29,448 bases of DNA from a virus. How positions within the stretch are numbered: the first letter of the stretch is position 1; every line of letters starts with the position of its first letter. The stretch is from positions 1 through 29,448 of the IMG/VR virus record IMGVR_UViG_3300046373_000251. One strand, 5' to 3'. The position numbers were made by a program, and so were the translations under genes. Positions 1 to 7,724 of the stretch are shown piece by piece. The notes beneath the pieces were generated by a model, which did not search any database, was not told where the DNA came from, and saw only the letters and a list, made by a program, of their open reading frames with translations.

Positions 1-558
1 TGTTGTAGCCCCTGTCAATGTATTATCGAAAACATTACCGTTTGCCATGTCAAGCGTAACTGCACCTGTAGCTGCTGCATTAGTAGAAACAACCTCAGAA
101 TAATCTTTAATTTTAGGCTGCTGCAGCTCGTTTCGGCCGTAAGCTACAGCACCTGTCATAGTTCCACCAGACAAATTCAATTTTAACGCAGCTACCGCAT
201 CCAATTCCGCTTGTGTGGCAATAGCGAAGGCTAGCTTCGCTTCGCTTATCGAAGCATCTGGAATGAGTCCTAATACCAACCCCGTGAGCTGCGCCTTTAG
301 GTCTGCGATCTGCGCATGCACATTCGCCCCTGTAACTCCTGTAATTGGTGCTGAACCGATTTTATGCGCTCCGCTAGAACCAGCTGCTATAGCCTCTAAC
401 TCAGCTAATAGCGTGCTGTTGAGATAGATTTTAATCAGAGTAGCCGCTACGTCAAACCTGGCTTTGAATTCCGCTGCCGTTAATCCGCTTGTATCGTTGG
501 GTAAGTCCGCTAAAGCTGCGACAATGGCTACATTATCCGTAAATTGAGTAAATCGCAT
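1..558 (-). CDS. Phage tail fibre / appendage protein, N-terminal part (truncated by window edge)
   Basis: An open frame starts with ATG at 558 and runs to base 1 without a stop, giving 186 visible residues; the rest is outside the window. A good ribosome binding site (GAGGTG, five bases before ATG) overlaps the stop of the upstream nozzle-like gene three bases away, so the two are translationally linked. The start MRFTQFTDN is followed by Ala/Leu-rich helical sequence. The motif LSGGTMTGAV lies near residues 130-140 and is characteristic of phage tail fibres and side-tail proteins. It is followed by a beta-rich segment (LDMANGNVFDNTL). Being last after adaptor and nozzle fits an adsorption role at the tail tip. 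The family is inferred from the motif only; the receptor-binding C-terminus is not visible. Confidence 0.7.
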   Translation of the reverse strand, partial: MRFTQFTDNVAIVAALADLPNDTSGLTAAEFKARFDVAATLIKIYLNSTLLAELEAIAAGSSGAHKIGSAPITGVTGANVHAQIADLKAQLTGLVLGLIPDASISEAKLAFAIATQAELDAVAALKLNLSGGTMTGAVAYGRNELQQPKIKDYSEVVSTNAAATGAVTLDMANGNVFDNTLTGATT

Positions 559-561
559 GGT

Positions 562-2343
562 TCACCTCGCTTTCCCGCCATATCGAGCAGGTAAATTTAT
601 TGATAAAATCGTTAAATCCTCATTTAGTGCAGCATTTGTTAAAATAAGTTTGAAAAAGACAAATTTCTTCGCCTTGGCTGGAAAATAAAATGGCTGTGGA
701 TTATAACTGGTCAAGAAACTCCATGCCCCAAAATTGGCATGAGCAAATGTAGCCAGGTTATACCTTGCCGTTCCGATTGTCGTTATCGGGTCCTTGTCTG
801 TTTGGAATTGAATCAATACGCTTGATCTCGCCTCAGGCTTCAAGGACACCCACATTTCGTTAATGAACTTTTGTAGGTACTCCGCTTTAAAATCATAAAA
901 GTTCATCTCCCACGCAGAGCTTATTATTGTTCCATTGTCGCTCTGCTTAGTTGAATCAAATTTCATGATTTGTCCGTTAGGTGTGCCAAAATACAACACA
1001 TTATCTGCTACTATAAAACACGTGACTTCATGCGCCAAAGAAAAACGGTACCATACATCCAATCGGTAGTTGTATATCCATACATTCTTTCCGACAGACA
1101 ACCAATACTCACGTTTGGCTTCCCAATCGACGGAGATTGCTTGAGTGAGATCTACTGTGGCTAATGATGGTTCAACACGTTTTGACTTGTAATTCGCATT
1201 ACGTTCGTCGCGGACATTTGTGGCCACCCATTCATGGACTCCATTTTGAATAGTGAACGGATTATTTTCTATCAGCTGCGCTTGGCCAAATGCAATGTTA
1301 CCAATCGCATCATTCAATGGAAATGTGGGAAAGTCCGGGACTGTCACACCGTTGACTGTGATTGGGTCATAATAAGAATAGTGTGTTTCTCTTCCGTTGG
1401 TACAAATCAATTGGCGATCATACTGCCGAACAATGTCGGTAACAGCAAACTCAGCCGACCCAACTTCTCGATAATTGAGAGCTGGACAATATTCTGCAGA
1501 CGGAACACCATCGGCCAGACCGGAATAGTAATAACGGTTTGTGCCATCTCCATAGAAGAACACCCTTGTATCATTTCGACCACCAAAGAGCATAGCAAAG
1601 AAATTGGCGGTAATCTCTGCACGGCTTCCAGTGCCTTTAGTCCAATAAGTCTGAATGTTATTAACTCCGGATGTGAAATTGGCGGGAACGACAGGAATAA
1701 CTCGTCCTAATACTAAGTCAACTGTGTAATCCGTTGTCAGTGTTTTTAGAACACCATCGACATATACCTGGTCAATACTAGTTAAAGTTGTTTCGGCGCA
1801 TTGATAGAAAGTGGCTGTTGCATTACCACTAAATTTCTGGCGTTTCTTTCCTGTGAGTAGATTAATTTGTTCATCCGCTACCCCTCCGCCGCCTGGAGGT
1901 GTAGCTGTGGCAATCAATGGAATGTAGCCAGCTACGGTTTCAAACGTGGTACCGTCAAAAGATTTGTAATCCACACCATTTAATATATATACTTTGGAAC
2001 TGAACGAAAAAAAGAATGTTTTCGCGTCCGCGATTGCGCCGAGCAAAGTATTAACCCCTGCAACATGTTTATATACATTGCCATTATAGGCAAAGAGAAA
2101 ATAGTATGTTCCAGCAAGCTTGCCATACCACATACCCCGAATGTTATGAGCGCCTAAACTAGCGAATAACTGAATGTACCCCTCGCGTTTCTTAGGTTTA
2201 TATTTCTCAGTTAATCGAAAATTTGGCATTCTTGGACTTTCTCCAAGCAATAATTGGGTTTCGGATGCTGTATCTTCGTTTAGCCCTAGAAACTTTTCAA
2301 TTGTGGTTGGTTTCGGATCTCTCGGAACTTTAATAGAGGCCAT
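562..2343 (-). CDS. Tail nozzle / hub-like virion protein
   Basis: A 593-residue protein starting MASIKVPRD. I chose ATG 2343 because GGAGG lies eight bases upstream; an in-frame ATG at 2364 lacks such a site. The start overlaps the end of the adaptor gene by 14 bases. The sequence is beta-rich with repeated Tyr/Phe/Gly blocks: YFLFAYNGNVYKH, KVYILNGVDYKSFDG, and near the middle RVFFYGDGTNRYYYSG followed by LNYREVG. Such repeats are seen in propeller-like tail hub proteins of short-tailed phages (P22 gp10 and T7 gp12 class). Position directly after the adaptor and before the tail fibre supports a nozzle role at the bottom of a short tail. It could instead be a generic virion stabilisation protein; the family was not confirmed by search. 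Confidence 0.55.
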   Translation of the reverse strand: MASIKVPRDPKPTTIEKFLGLNEDTASETQLLLGESPRMPNFRLTEKYKPKKREGYIQLFASLGAHNIRGMWYGKLAGTYYFLFAYNGNVYKHVAGVNTLLGAIADAKTFFFSFSSKVYILNGVDYKSFDGTTFETVAGYIPLIATATPPGGGGVADEQINLLTGKKRQKFSGNATATFYQCAETTLTSIDQVYVDGVLKTLTTDYTVDLVLGRVIPVVPANFTSGVNNIQTYWTKGTGSRAEITANFFAMLFGGRNDTRVFFYGDGTNRYYYSGLADGVPSAEYCPALNYREVGSAEFAVTDIVRQYDRQLICTNGRETHYSYYDPITVNGVTVPDFPTFPLNDAIGNIAFGQAQLIENNPFTIQNGVHEWVATNVRDERNANYKSKRVEPSLATVDLTQAISVDWEAKREYWLSVGKNVWIYNYRLDVWYRFSLAHEVTCFIVADNVLYFGTPNGQIMKFDSTKQSDNGTIISSAWEMNFYDFKAEYLQKFINEMWVSLKPEARSSVLIQFQTDKDPITTIGTARYNLATFAHANFGAWSFLTSYNPQPFYFPAKAKKFVFFKLILTNAALNEDLTILSINLPARYGGKAR

Positions 2344-3262
2344 AAGATGATCCTCCGTACACATCCGTTATTTTTTCAAAAGATGCCGGTCCCTTCTTAG
2401 ACGCTTCTGCTTTCAATTCTTCATATCGCCCATTAAAGTAACTTGCTTTACTGTCGTTTTCTCCTATTAGCAAGTGAGCTGCAAGCCCATAAGGAATTAC
2501 CTTAACAGCCGTTACGTCATCCACTTGCATATCATTCGTTAAAGCCGTAATTGGGATTGGAACAGGACGGTATTGAATCCTTATGTTTCCTTTATAGTAA
2601 TAATCAATATATAGATTCCTGCGGCCTTCCCATTTGTACTTTGCATCCCTAGTGTAGCTTGACGACTCCTCTTTGATGATTTCATCCACGCTTTTAAAAT
2701 CAATTGGCATGGCTTTCTTCACCCAAGGGCGGTAAACAGGGACATCGGTATCTGCAGCAAACGGGATAGAAAATAAAGCTCTATTCACTGTACGATAGTA
2801 ATATGAACCGGCAAACCTTAAACGGGATCGTGTGGCTCCGCTCGTTGGTGTGACAACTCCTTTGTATGCTGTAAATCCATCTGGTGTTAATGTGGTATTA
2901 ATGGTTTTTAAAGTGTTCCAAGCTGTGGTGTAGTCCTCTACATAGACGACTCCGACTCGATCCGCTTCAAAATAGTAGGCCTTTGCACTCCCCTTGCATT
3001 CAATAGTGAACTCTGCGCCTTCAAACTCACGAATATCGTACTCAGTTCTATTCCCCAATAGATTTGCGATTGGACTGTTTGATATCTCGTAAGTGCTGAA
3101 CATATCGCCTTGTTTGATTAGTTCAGCCTGTAGGAGAGTCAGAAGTTTAGGGGTCTTTGCGTTATAGGTTACGGTGTTCGGAATGCTTATTGTTCCATCA
3201 TCCATAACTTCATCGATCAGCGCCATTGTGATATCAAATACTTGTTGTGCTGTTGTGGGCAT
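2330..3262 (-). CDS. Head-tail adaptor-like protein
   Basis: A 310-residue protein beginning MPTTAQQVFDITMALIDE. ATG 3262 is preferred over an upstream in-frame ATG at 3286 because GGAGG stands six bases before it. The N-terminal helix (AQQVFDITMALIDEVMDDG) and the C-terminal helix (GLAAHLLIGENDSKASYFNGRYEEL) bracket a beta-rich core. This is the plan of head-tail connector proteins that dock on the portal (P22 gp4, T7 gp11 and related families). The next gene overlaps its end by 14 bases, so both are made from one message. It lies downstream of the HEPN insertion and of a minus-strand terminator-like hairpin, so its expression may need read-through or a local promoter. The adaptor assignment is inferred from layout and helix pattern. 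Confidence 0.5.
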   Translation of the reverse strand: MPTTAQQVFDITMALIDEVMDDGTISIPNTVTYNAKTPKLLTLLQAELIKQGDMFSTYEISNSPIANLLGNRTEYDIREFEGAEFTIECKGSAKAYYFEADRVGVVYVEDYTTAWNTLKTINTTLTPDGFTAYKGVVTPTSGATRSRLRFAGSYYYRTVNRALFSIPFAADTDVPVYRPWVKKAMPIDFKSVDEIIKEESSSYTRDAKYKWEGRRNLYIDYYYKGNIRIQYRPVPIPITALTNDMQVDDVTAVKVIPYGLAAHLLIGENDSKASYFNGRYEELKAEASKKGPASFEKITDVYGGSSYGLY

Positions 3263-3273
3263 GTTACACCTCC

Positions 3274-3297
3274 AAATAAAAGACACCCGAAGGTGTC
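3274..3297 (-). terminator. UUCG-loop hairpin with T-rich tail before the adaptor gene
   Basis: On the minus strand GACACC and GGTGTC form a six-base-pair stem closed by a TTCG tetraloop (stem 3282-3297), followed by TTTTATTT. This looks like an intrinsic terminator. It lies between the inverted HEPN gene and the start of the adaptor gene. It would stop or weaken transcripts coming from the capsid side, or it may be an RNA-processing site. Confidence 0.5.
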
Positions 3298-3323
3298 CTT
3301 GTTAAACTATTGAACTTCGTTAG

Positions 3324-3352
3324 TTGAATTAATCTTCATAATAATTTATCAT
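3324..3352 (+). promoter_or_regulatory. Candidate sigma-A promoter of the HEPN gene
   Basis: TTGAAT at 3324-3329 and TATCAT at 3347-3352 are separated by exactly 17 bases, matching the -35 and -10 consensus at 4/6 and 5/6. The start codon of the plus-strand HEPN gene is 35 bases downstream, with AAGAGG just before it. This lets the inserted gene be expressed independently of the phage late operon, for instance in the lysogen. Confidence 0.5.
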
Positions 3353-3386
3353 AGGTTAATAAATAAATTACAAAAAAGAGGTTCTT

Positions 3387-4595
3387 ATGAGTGAAATTTC
3401 CAAAAAAATAAATGTTTCAAATTACGATCGCGATGAACTATTGATCATTCTTTCAGAACCTTACCCTTATCAGGCATACACTGCTAAATACGAAATCTCA
3501 ATGTATTTAAGTGAACTTGATAAAAATAAAGATAACTATGGTATCAAATGTACGTTTTCAAAAAATGATGGAAGCATTTTAACAATTAAAACAGGTAATG
3601 CATTTCCAAAAGGACAGAAATCGATTGATGCCCTTATAGATAAGCTAGAGATTAATTTGTGCAATAATAGTACGTTTGTAAAAAGTGAAGTAGTTTTTAG
3701 TTACCTTAAAATCAATGGTGCATACTCAAGTAAAGGTTTTTTCCAAATCATACCACCACCAGAAAATGCACCCCAAACAAATCAATTTGGCCTTAACAAA
3801 CCATTGATTATACAATTTCCGGTGTTTTCAAGTCCTAATATACTTATTCGTCAATTACGAAACAATAATAAATTTGAAGAAATATATTTGTTATTAACTG
3901 TGTTCCTAAATTTTAACCTGGAGCGTGTCGACACTTCTGCACGCAGTCATTGGGTAGCAATTTTCGACGAAAAAAATCCACAACCTAATATTAAATACTA
4001 TCAAAGTTGTTATACTATTGATGGATTTAAACCAGAACAAGAAGAATATGATAACATCAACAACTACAACGATCTTGAGAAAAGGGACCACAATGATTAC
4101 TATGGATTATCTGTCGATCCCGATTCTTTCTTTACTTTACCTTTAAATATTGATGAATTATTCGAAAAATATTATTCATTACCCTTAAATCTGCAAAGAA
4201 ATTTTAAAAGATCAGCGTATTGGTATAACCATTCCAGAGATACCTACTCACTTTCAAAATCTGCTTCATATATCTCGTTAATAAATTCAATTGAAACTCT
4301 TTCTTCGAAACGATTATTTGAAAAAAAATGTAAAACTTGTGGTAAAACTCCTGATGATGGACCGACAAAACAATTTATCAATTTTATTGAACGATTTTCA
4401 CCCAATATGGCAAATAAAGCTAGTGAATTATATAGATCGAGGTCAGAATTAACTCATGGGCAATCCTTATTTGAGAGCGACTCCAGTAGCTCAATGTTCT
4501 CATTCACTTCAAATAAGGCTAAAGAATGGCTAGATTACCGAGAAACTCGTATCGGAGTTCAAATTGCATTGATAAATTGGTTGCTTTCAAATTAA
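3387..4595 (+). CDS. ApeA-like HEPN-domain protein, candidate abortive-infection gene
   Basis: A 402-residue protein encoded opposite to all surrounding structural genes, clearly more AT-rich than they are, with its own promoter at 3324-3352. The first 240 or so residues are a beta-rich domain I cannot name. The C-terminal part (about 280-402) looks like an ApeA-type HEPN domain: a helix with SASYISLINSIETLSS, a CxxC pair (C315, C318), then LYRSRSELTHGQ. The last contains the R-x4-H signature (R352, H357) of HEPN ribonucleases. HEPN proteins of this type act as abortive-infection toxins that cleave RNA after phage infection. Prophage cargo genes (morons) placed between late genes often protect the lysogen, so an anti-phage role is a reasonable inference. 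No antitoxin gene is adjacent. The HEPN call is fairly secure; the trigger and target are unknown. Confidence 0.75.
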   Translation: MSEISKKINVSNYDRDELLIILSEPYPYQAYTAKYEISMYLSELDKNKDNYGIKCTFSKNDGSILTIKTGNAFPKGQKSIDALIDKLEINLCNNSTFVKSEVVFSYLKINGAYSSKGFFQIIPPPENAPQTNQFGLNKPLIIQFPVFSSPNILIRQLRNNNKFEEIYLLLTVFLNFNLERVDTSARSHWVAIFDEKNPQPNIKYYQSCYTIDGFKPEQEEYDNINNYNDLEKRDHNDYYGLSVDPDSFFTLPLNIDELFEKYYSLPLNLQRNFKRSAYWYNHSRDTYSLSKSASYISLINSIETLSSKRLFEKKCKTCGKTPDDGPTKQFINFIERFSPNMANKASELYRSRSELTHGQSLFESDSSSSMFSFTSNKAKEWLDYRETRIGVQIALINWLLSN

Positions 4596-4621
4596 AAACG
4601 TCAATTCATTTGTTGAAGAAG

Positions 4622-4774
4622 CTAATCCACTAACTCCGCTGCATAACAACCGCCGTTAGTCGCTTGTAACTTTTCTACTTCCTTCTGCGCTTGGCTCTGC
4701 TCTTCGACTTCGAAAGTATCGCCAGTTAAGGAAAACTCCCCATTTACTTCCTTTAATACATTGTACTTGAACAT
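4622..4774 (-). CDS. Small late-operon protein, 50 residues
   Basis: A short frame with an excellent ribosome binding site (GGAGGGG, six bases before ATG 4774). It encodes MFKYNVLKEVNGEFSL followed by a Glu/Gln-rich helix and ending CYAAELVD. It starts 17 bases after the stop of the decoration-like gene and is the last late gene before the HEPN insertion. Small proteins at this position are common in phage head operons and are usually unnamed. I see no recognisable domain, signal peptide or membrane segment. Its reality rests on the ribosome binding site and tight spacing. Confidence 0.6.
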   Translation of the reverse strand: MFKYNVLKEVNGEFSLTGDTFEVEEQSQAQKEVEKLQATNGGCYAAELVD

Positions 4775-4790
4775 GTTGGACCCCTCCTCA

Positions 4791-5783
4791 TTATGCAGCT
4801 TGGTACCCTTGTGTATTGATGAAAGTATTCGTTCCTGTGGTTATAATTTGGACATTCATACCAGTCGCGGCTGTTCCCCTAAGTGGCGTATTGAAATGAA
4901 TGACAGCCGGTATCGTCATGTTTGGAGGTGCGTACCCTCTCCAAATAACGGTAGCTCCATCTAATACTTGAATCTCAGAACCGACCGTAGCGTGTGAATT
5001 CTGATATTGAAGATCAGTTAGGTAGTTTCTTACACCTGCCGCTCCTGCTGCCTTAACATTGAATACAACTGTATCTGTTCTTAACCCTACGTTCTGCCAG
5101 TCTGTCTCTGGTAGACCATAAGGTTTAACTAATGTTTGCATGTCCGAGGTTTGCGTAGTCATTTGTGCATCACCAGCAACAAATGTTGTATCTACTGCTG
5201 TTCTTACCTTTCCTGCACTTATCTGCGCATTACCAGTGATTCCAACTGAATCTTGATTATTAGGAATTGGGGCGATCGTTGGTACAGAGCAAGCCCGAAG
5301 GTATCCATTTGCTGTTACTGTTCCTGATCCATAAGTGGATACTCTAACTCTAAAGTATCTTAAAGTGCAGTTGAGTACATAAGAACCAGCTTGTGTTTGT
5401 GTAGTTGCTGGTGGTGAGAAACCAGTACTGTTTGCGTTATATCCAGAAGCTGGAGTCCAGTTAGTGTTGTCATTACTTACTTCGAAAGTAAGTGTATTAC
5501 CAGAACCTATAGAAGTAACTTGTACTCCTATGGCATCCCAACCTGCACAATCTTGGGAAAATATTATTGCTGCTGATGAGACACTCGCAGAAGGTATAGT
5601 AAAGTCGGGATAAACCGTCTTTAAGCTTCCTTGTGCGTCTACCTGAAACGCTTGAATCTTTGTGCCATCACTACCACCTACTAAATTTGCTTTTGTGGGT
5701 TGGGTGGTGTTTAATATTCCTTCAACATTACTCCCCGTTAGTTGAGAATATAGCGGTTGCATCTCGTCGTTACTAACTTTCAT
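4791..5783 (-). CDS. Virion structural protein, possible capsid decoration or head fibre
   Basis: A 330-residue protein preceded by GAGGAGG seven bases before ATG. It is rich in Thr, Ser, Gly and Asn and almost entirely predicted beta structure. Around residues 95-115 the segment NTLTFEVSNDNTNW resembles beta-sandwich modules of phage surface proteins. The C-terminal third (SEIQVLDGATVIWRGYAPP and on to NTFINTQGYQAA) is also typical of head-associated or appendage proteins. It follows the major capsid gene, separated by a 47-residue gene and a hairpin terminator, so it may be tuned to a different copy number from the capsid protein. Decoration, head fibre or adsorption protein are all possible; the structural role is likely and the exact function unknown. 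Confidence 0.55.
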   Translation of the reverse strand: MKVSNDEMQPLYSQLTGSNVEGILNTTQPTKANLVGGSDGTKIQAFQVDAQGSLKTVYPDFTIPSASVSSAAIIFSQDCAGWDAIGVQVTSIGSGNTLTFEVSNDNTNWTPASGYNANSTGFSPPATTQTQAGSYVLNCTLRYFRVRVSTYGSGTVTANGYLRACSVPTIAPIPNNQDSVGITGNAQISAGKVRTAVDTTFVAGDAQMTTQTSDMQTLVKPYGLPETDWQNVGLRTDTVVFNVKAAGAAGVRNYLTDLQYQNSHATVGSEIQVLDGATVIWRGYAPPNMTIPAVIHFNTPLRGTAATGMNVQIITTGTNTFINTQGYQAA

Positions 5784-5797
5784 CGTGAAACCTCCTC

Positions 5798-5837
5798 AAA
5801 ATAAAAATAGTAGGCAAGGTTTTATCCTTGCCTACTA
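5798..5837 (-). terminator. Strong intrinsic terminator between capsid and decoration-like genes
   Basis: On the minus strand a perfect 12-base-pair stem (5808-5819 with 5826-5837, TAGTAGGCAAGG type) with a six-base loop is followed by TTTTTATTTT. This is the best-formed terminator in the late region. It lies 15 bases after the stop of the 47-residue gene and just before the ribosome binding site of the decoration-like gene. Genes further down need read-through, antitermination or another promoter. Confidence 0.75.
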
Positions 5838-5851
5838 TGGTTGGTAGACTA

Positions 5852-5995
5852 TTATTCTGTTGGTGGATCTTCTTTTGGTGCCTTATCTTTTTTTGGTTTT
5901 TCTTCGACAGGCTTTAACCCTGCATTTTTAAAAGCTGATGCTTGGGTCTCGTCCCTCGCAGTGATTTTATGTCCATTCTCGGCTACAAATTCCAT
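5852..5995 (-). CDS. Small charged protein after the major capsid gene, 47 residues
   Basis: ATG 5995 is preceded by AAAGGAGG at six bases, a near-perfect ribosome binding site. The product begins MEFVAENGHKITARDETQ and ends in a Lys/Pro/Glu-rich, probably disordered tail (EEKPKKDKAPKEDPPTE). The N-terminal half looks like a short beta-hairpin plus helix. It lies between capsid and terminator, so it is probably made at late times at a level similar to capsid. Genes of this size and composition are common next to phage capsid genes; their role is not known to me. Confidence 0.65.
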   Translation of the reverse strand: MEFVAENGHKITARDETQASAFKNAGLKPVEEKPKKDKAPKEDPPTE

Positions 5996-6034
5996 ATGGA
6001 ACCTCCTTTAAAGTCTGACATTATGAAAAAAATA

Positions 6035-6862
6035 CTAAAGGATTTTATGAATGAACAATGCTCTCGATTTGTTTGAAAGAACAAAGGCATCATAAATGAT
6101 TCGACCTTCAACCAACCAACCATTAATACCTGGAGGGTTGTCATGTGTTTTATAATCTTCCATCTTATCAGCAGCAACCGTTGCAGCTGGGTGAACCATA
6201 ATAAATGCTGTGTTAACAGGGAAATAAGATGAAGGGCAGACAATAATTTTTACATTGTCCACAGTGCCGACTTCCCCTGTTATCAGCATCTTTTGGCCTG
6301 TATCGCTTGCTTTGATGAAGGAATTATCCAACTTAAGGAATGAGTAAAAGGCAGGAGTTACAAAGGCTACGCGTCTTGCTAAAGGAACTTTGTAATCACT
6401 CATGTACTCACAAGCGGTGAGGAATTTAGCATAAGCATTTGCCGCTGTAATAGCTACAGTAGCCGTTCCTCCGGCTGCGATGGCGGCAGCGGACATGGCT
6501 GCTAAGCGATACACGTCAACCTCAGGAACAACAACTTCATCAATCTGGCGAGCAAGAGCTTTGCCGGCGTTTTTCACCATCATTTGCTCATCGTTGTTTC
6601 CTTTGTCGATTGTGAACGTGAACGAGCGGTCTTTTGTCAGGGTCATATCTTGCTTAGTGTCTTGTAGCTCTGCTGGTACGCCGTAACGTGTAGTTCCTGT
6701 TCGCGCGTAATCACCCATTGCAACGGTTGAAATGCCGTAAGCACTGACTGTTTTAACACCGGTCCACTCATACTCACGGTTAATACCTGCTTCAGTGAGA
6801 GATTTCAGCTTGAATCTCTCGTCTACCTTTTTTGAATACTTAGTCGCTAAATTAACTGCCAT
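6035..6862 (-). CDS. Major capsid protein
   Basis: A 275-residue protein in the position expected for the coat protein, directly after the scaffold gene. It starts MAVNLATKYSKKVDERF. A central block (KDRSFTFTIDKGNNDEQMM, then RQIDEVVVPEVDVYR, then an Ala-rich stretch and ACEYMSDYKVPLARRVAFV) fits the E-loop, spine helix and P-domain order of HK97-fold coat proteins. The C-terminal part (HDNPPGINGWLVEGRIIYDAFVL) matches the usual ending of this group. AAGGAG lies 11 bases before the ATG, slightly long. No N-terminal scaffold domain is fused; a separate scaffold gene supplies that role. The call rests on gene order and sequence character together. Confidence 0.85.
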   Translation of the reverse strand: MAVNLATKYSKKVDERFKLKSLTEAGINREYEWTGVKTVSAYGISTVAMGDYARTGTTRYGVPAELQDTKQDMTLTKDRSFTFTIDKGNNDEQMMVKNAGKALARQIDEVVVPEVDVYRLAAMSAAAIAAGGTATVAITAANAYAKFLTACEYMSDYKVPLARRVAFVTPAFYSFLKLDNSFIKASDTGQKMLITGEVGTVDNVKIIVCPSSYFPVNTAFIMVHPAATVAADKMEDYKTHDNPPGINGWLVEGRIIYDAFVLSNKSRALFIHKIL

Positions 6863-6883
6863 GTTTTATATTTCTCCTTCTTG

Positions 6884-7651
6884 TTAGATAGAGTCGAACC
6901 CTTCCATAAAAGCATCGGATACAGCGGTTTCTACACTACCATGTTCAGATACACCCTTAATGGGTGCTCGGTCTTGATTGGCTTTGTTTTGTTCCAATAC
7001 TTTGATTTTGTTGAGTAATTCGGTTTTTTCCTGCTCCATGTAGGCGCGAATCAACGGTGTGCCATCCTTTACCTTGAGCCATGTTTCAGGTTTTATGCTG
7101 GAGCCGTCAACACCGGGGAAGGCTTCAACAAATTCTTCCATCTGTTTATCATCATTTGTTTTCACTTCATCCTGCTGTTGTTGATTCTGCTGTGCTCTTT
7201 CAGTTTTACGGCTTTTAATTAGTTCCCTGGCGTATTCTTCAGGAACATTTTGTTTGGTCAACTCAATAATCTCTGCTTCGTCCTCATTTGCTTTCCATGA
7301 CTCGATGAATTGTTCAGGGGTCATGTTAAACTTCTTCGCCTGTTCATTGATGAATGATAGAGTGGGGTTACTCTTCAGTTCATTGAGCTGCTCTTGAAGT
7401 TTGTCGTAGTTCTTGCCTTTTTGAGCAAGTGTAATGGCCTCATCAAGTGTGATCTCTTGTTCTTCGTGGTTGTATTTGATTTTCACTTTTACTGGCTCAT
7501 TTACGACTTCTGTACCAGGTGTAACAGTTGGTTTGGTATCCTCTACTGTTGTAACCTCTTCTTTCGTTTCTTGCTCAGCCTGTGGTGCGGCTGTTTCTTC
7601 TGCAGCTGTTTCTACAAAATCATCAGGCAAAATCATGTCTTCATCTAGCAT
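6884..7651 (-). CDS. Capsid scaffolding protein
   Basis: A 255-residue, very acidic and Glu/Gln-rich protein between portal and capsid genes. The N-terminal 55 residues are low complexity (EEVTTVEDTKPTVTPG). A motif at about 56-75 (VKIKYNHEEQEITLDEA) is followed by a predicted coiled coil (KNYDKLQEQLNELK). More helical Gln/Lys/Glu sequence follows, including QQNQQQQDEVK, and a helical C-terminus that would contact coat protein. This composition and position are standard for phage scaffolds that assemble the procapsid and then leave it. GGAGG lies seven bases before ATG. I see no protease motif. The 21-base gap to the capsid gene supports co-transcription. Confidence 0.85.
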   Translation of the reverse strand: MLDEDMILPDDFVETAAEETAAPQAEQETKEEVTTVEDTKPTVTPGTEVVNEPVKVKIKYNHEEQEITLDEAITLAQKGKNYDKLQEQLNELKSNPTLSFINEQAKKFNMTPEQFIESWKANEDEAEIIELTKQNVPEEYARELIKSRKTERAQQNQQQQDEVKTNDDKQMEEFVEAFPGVDGSSIKPETWLKVKDGTPLIRAYMEQEKTELLNKIKVLEQNKANQDRAPIKGVSEHGSVETAVSDAFMEGFDSI

Positions 7652-7690
7652 TTTAAATCCTCCTTCGCTATGGTTGGCGAATTATTTGGC

Positions 7691-7724
7691 ATAACAAAGG
7701 GCACCCCACGACTGGAAGTGCCCT
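7691..7724 (-). terminator. Terminator-like hairpin at the portal stop codon
   Basis: AGGGCAC and GTGCCCT (7698-7704 with 7718-7724) form a seven-base-pair stem on the minus strand, followed by TTTGTT. The upstream arm includes the portal stop codon. It could reduce transcription into scaffold and capsid or stabilise the portal message 3' end; the short T tract makes it a weak terminator. Confidence 0.45.

Noticed and set aside
1234-1710. 158-residue plus-strand frame in the nozzle-like gene
   Set aside because: It is antisense to a well-supported virion gene and lacks a ribosome binding site.
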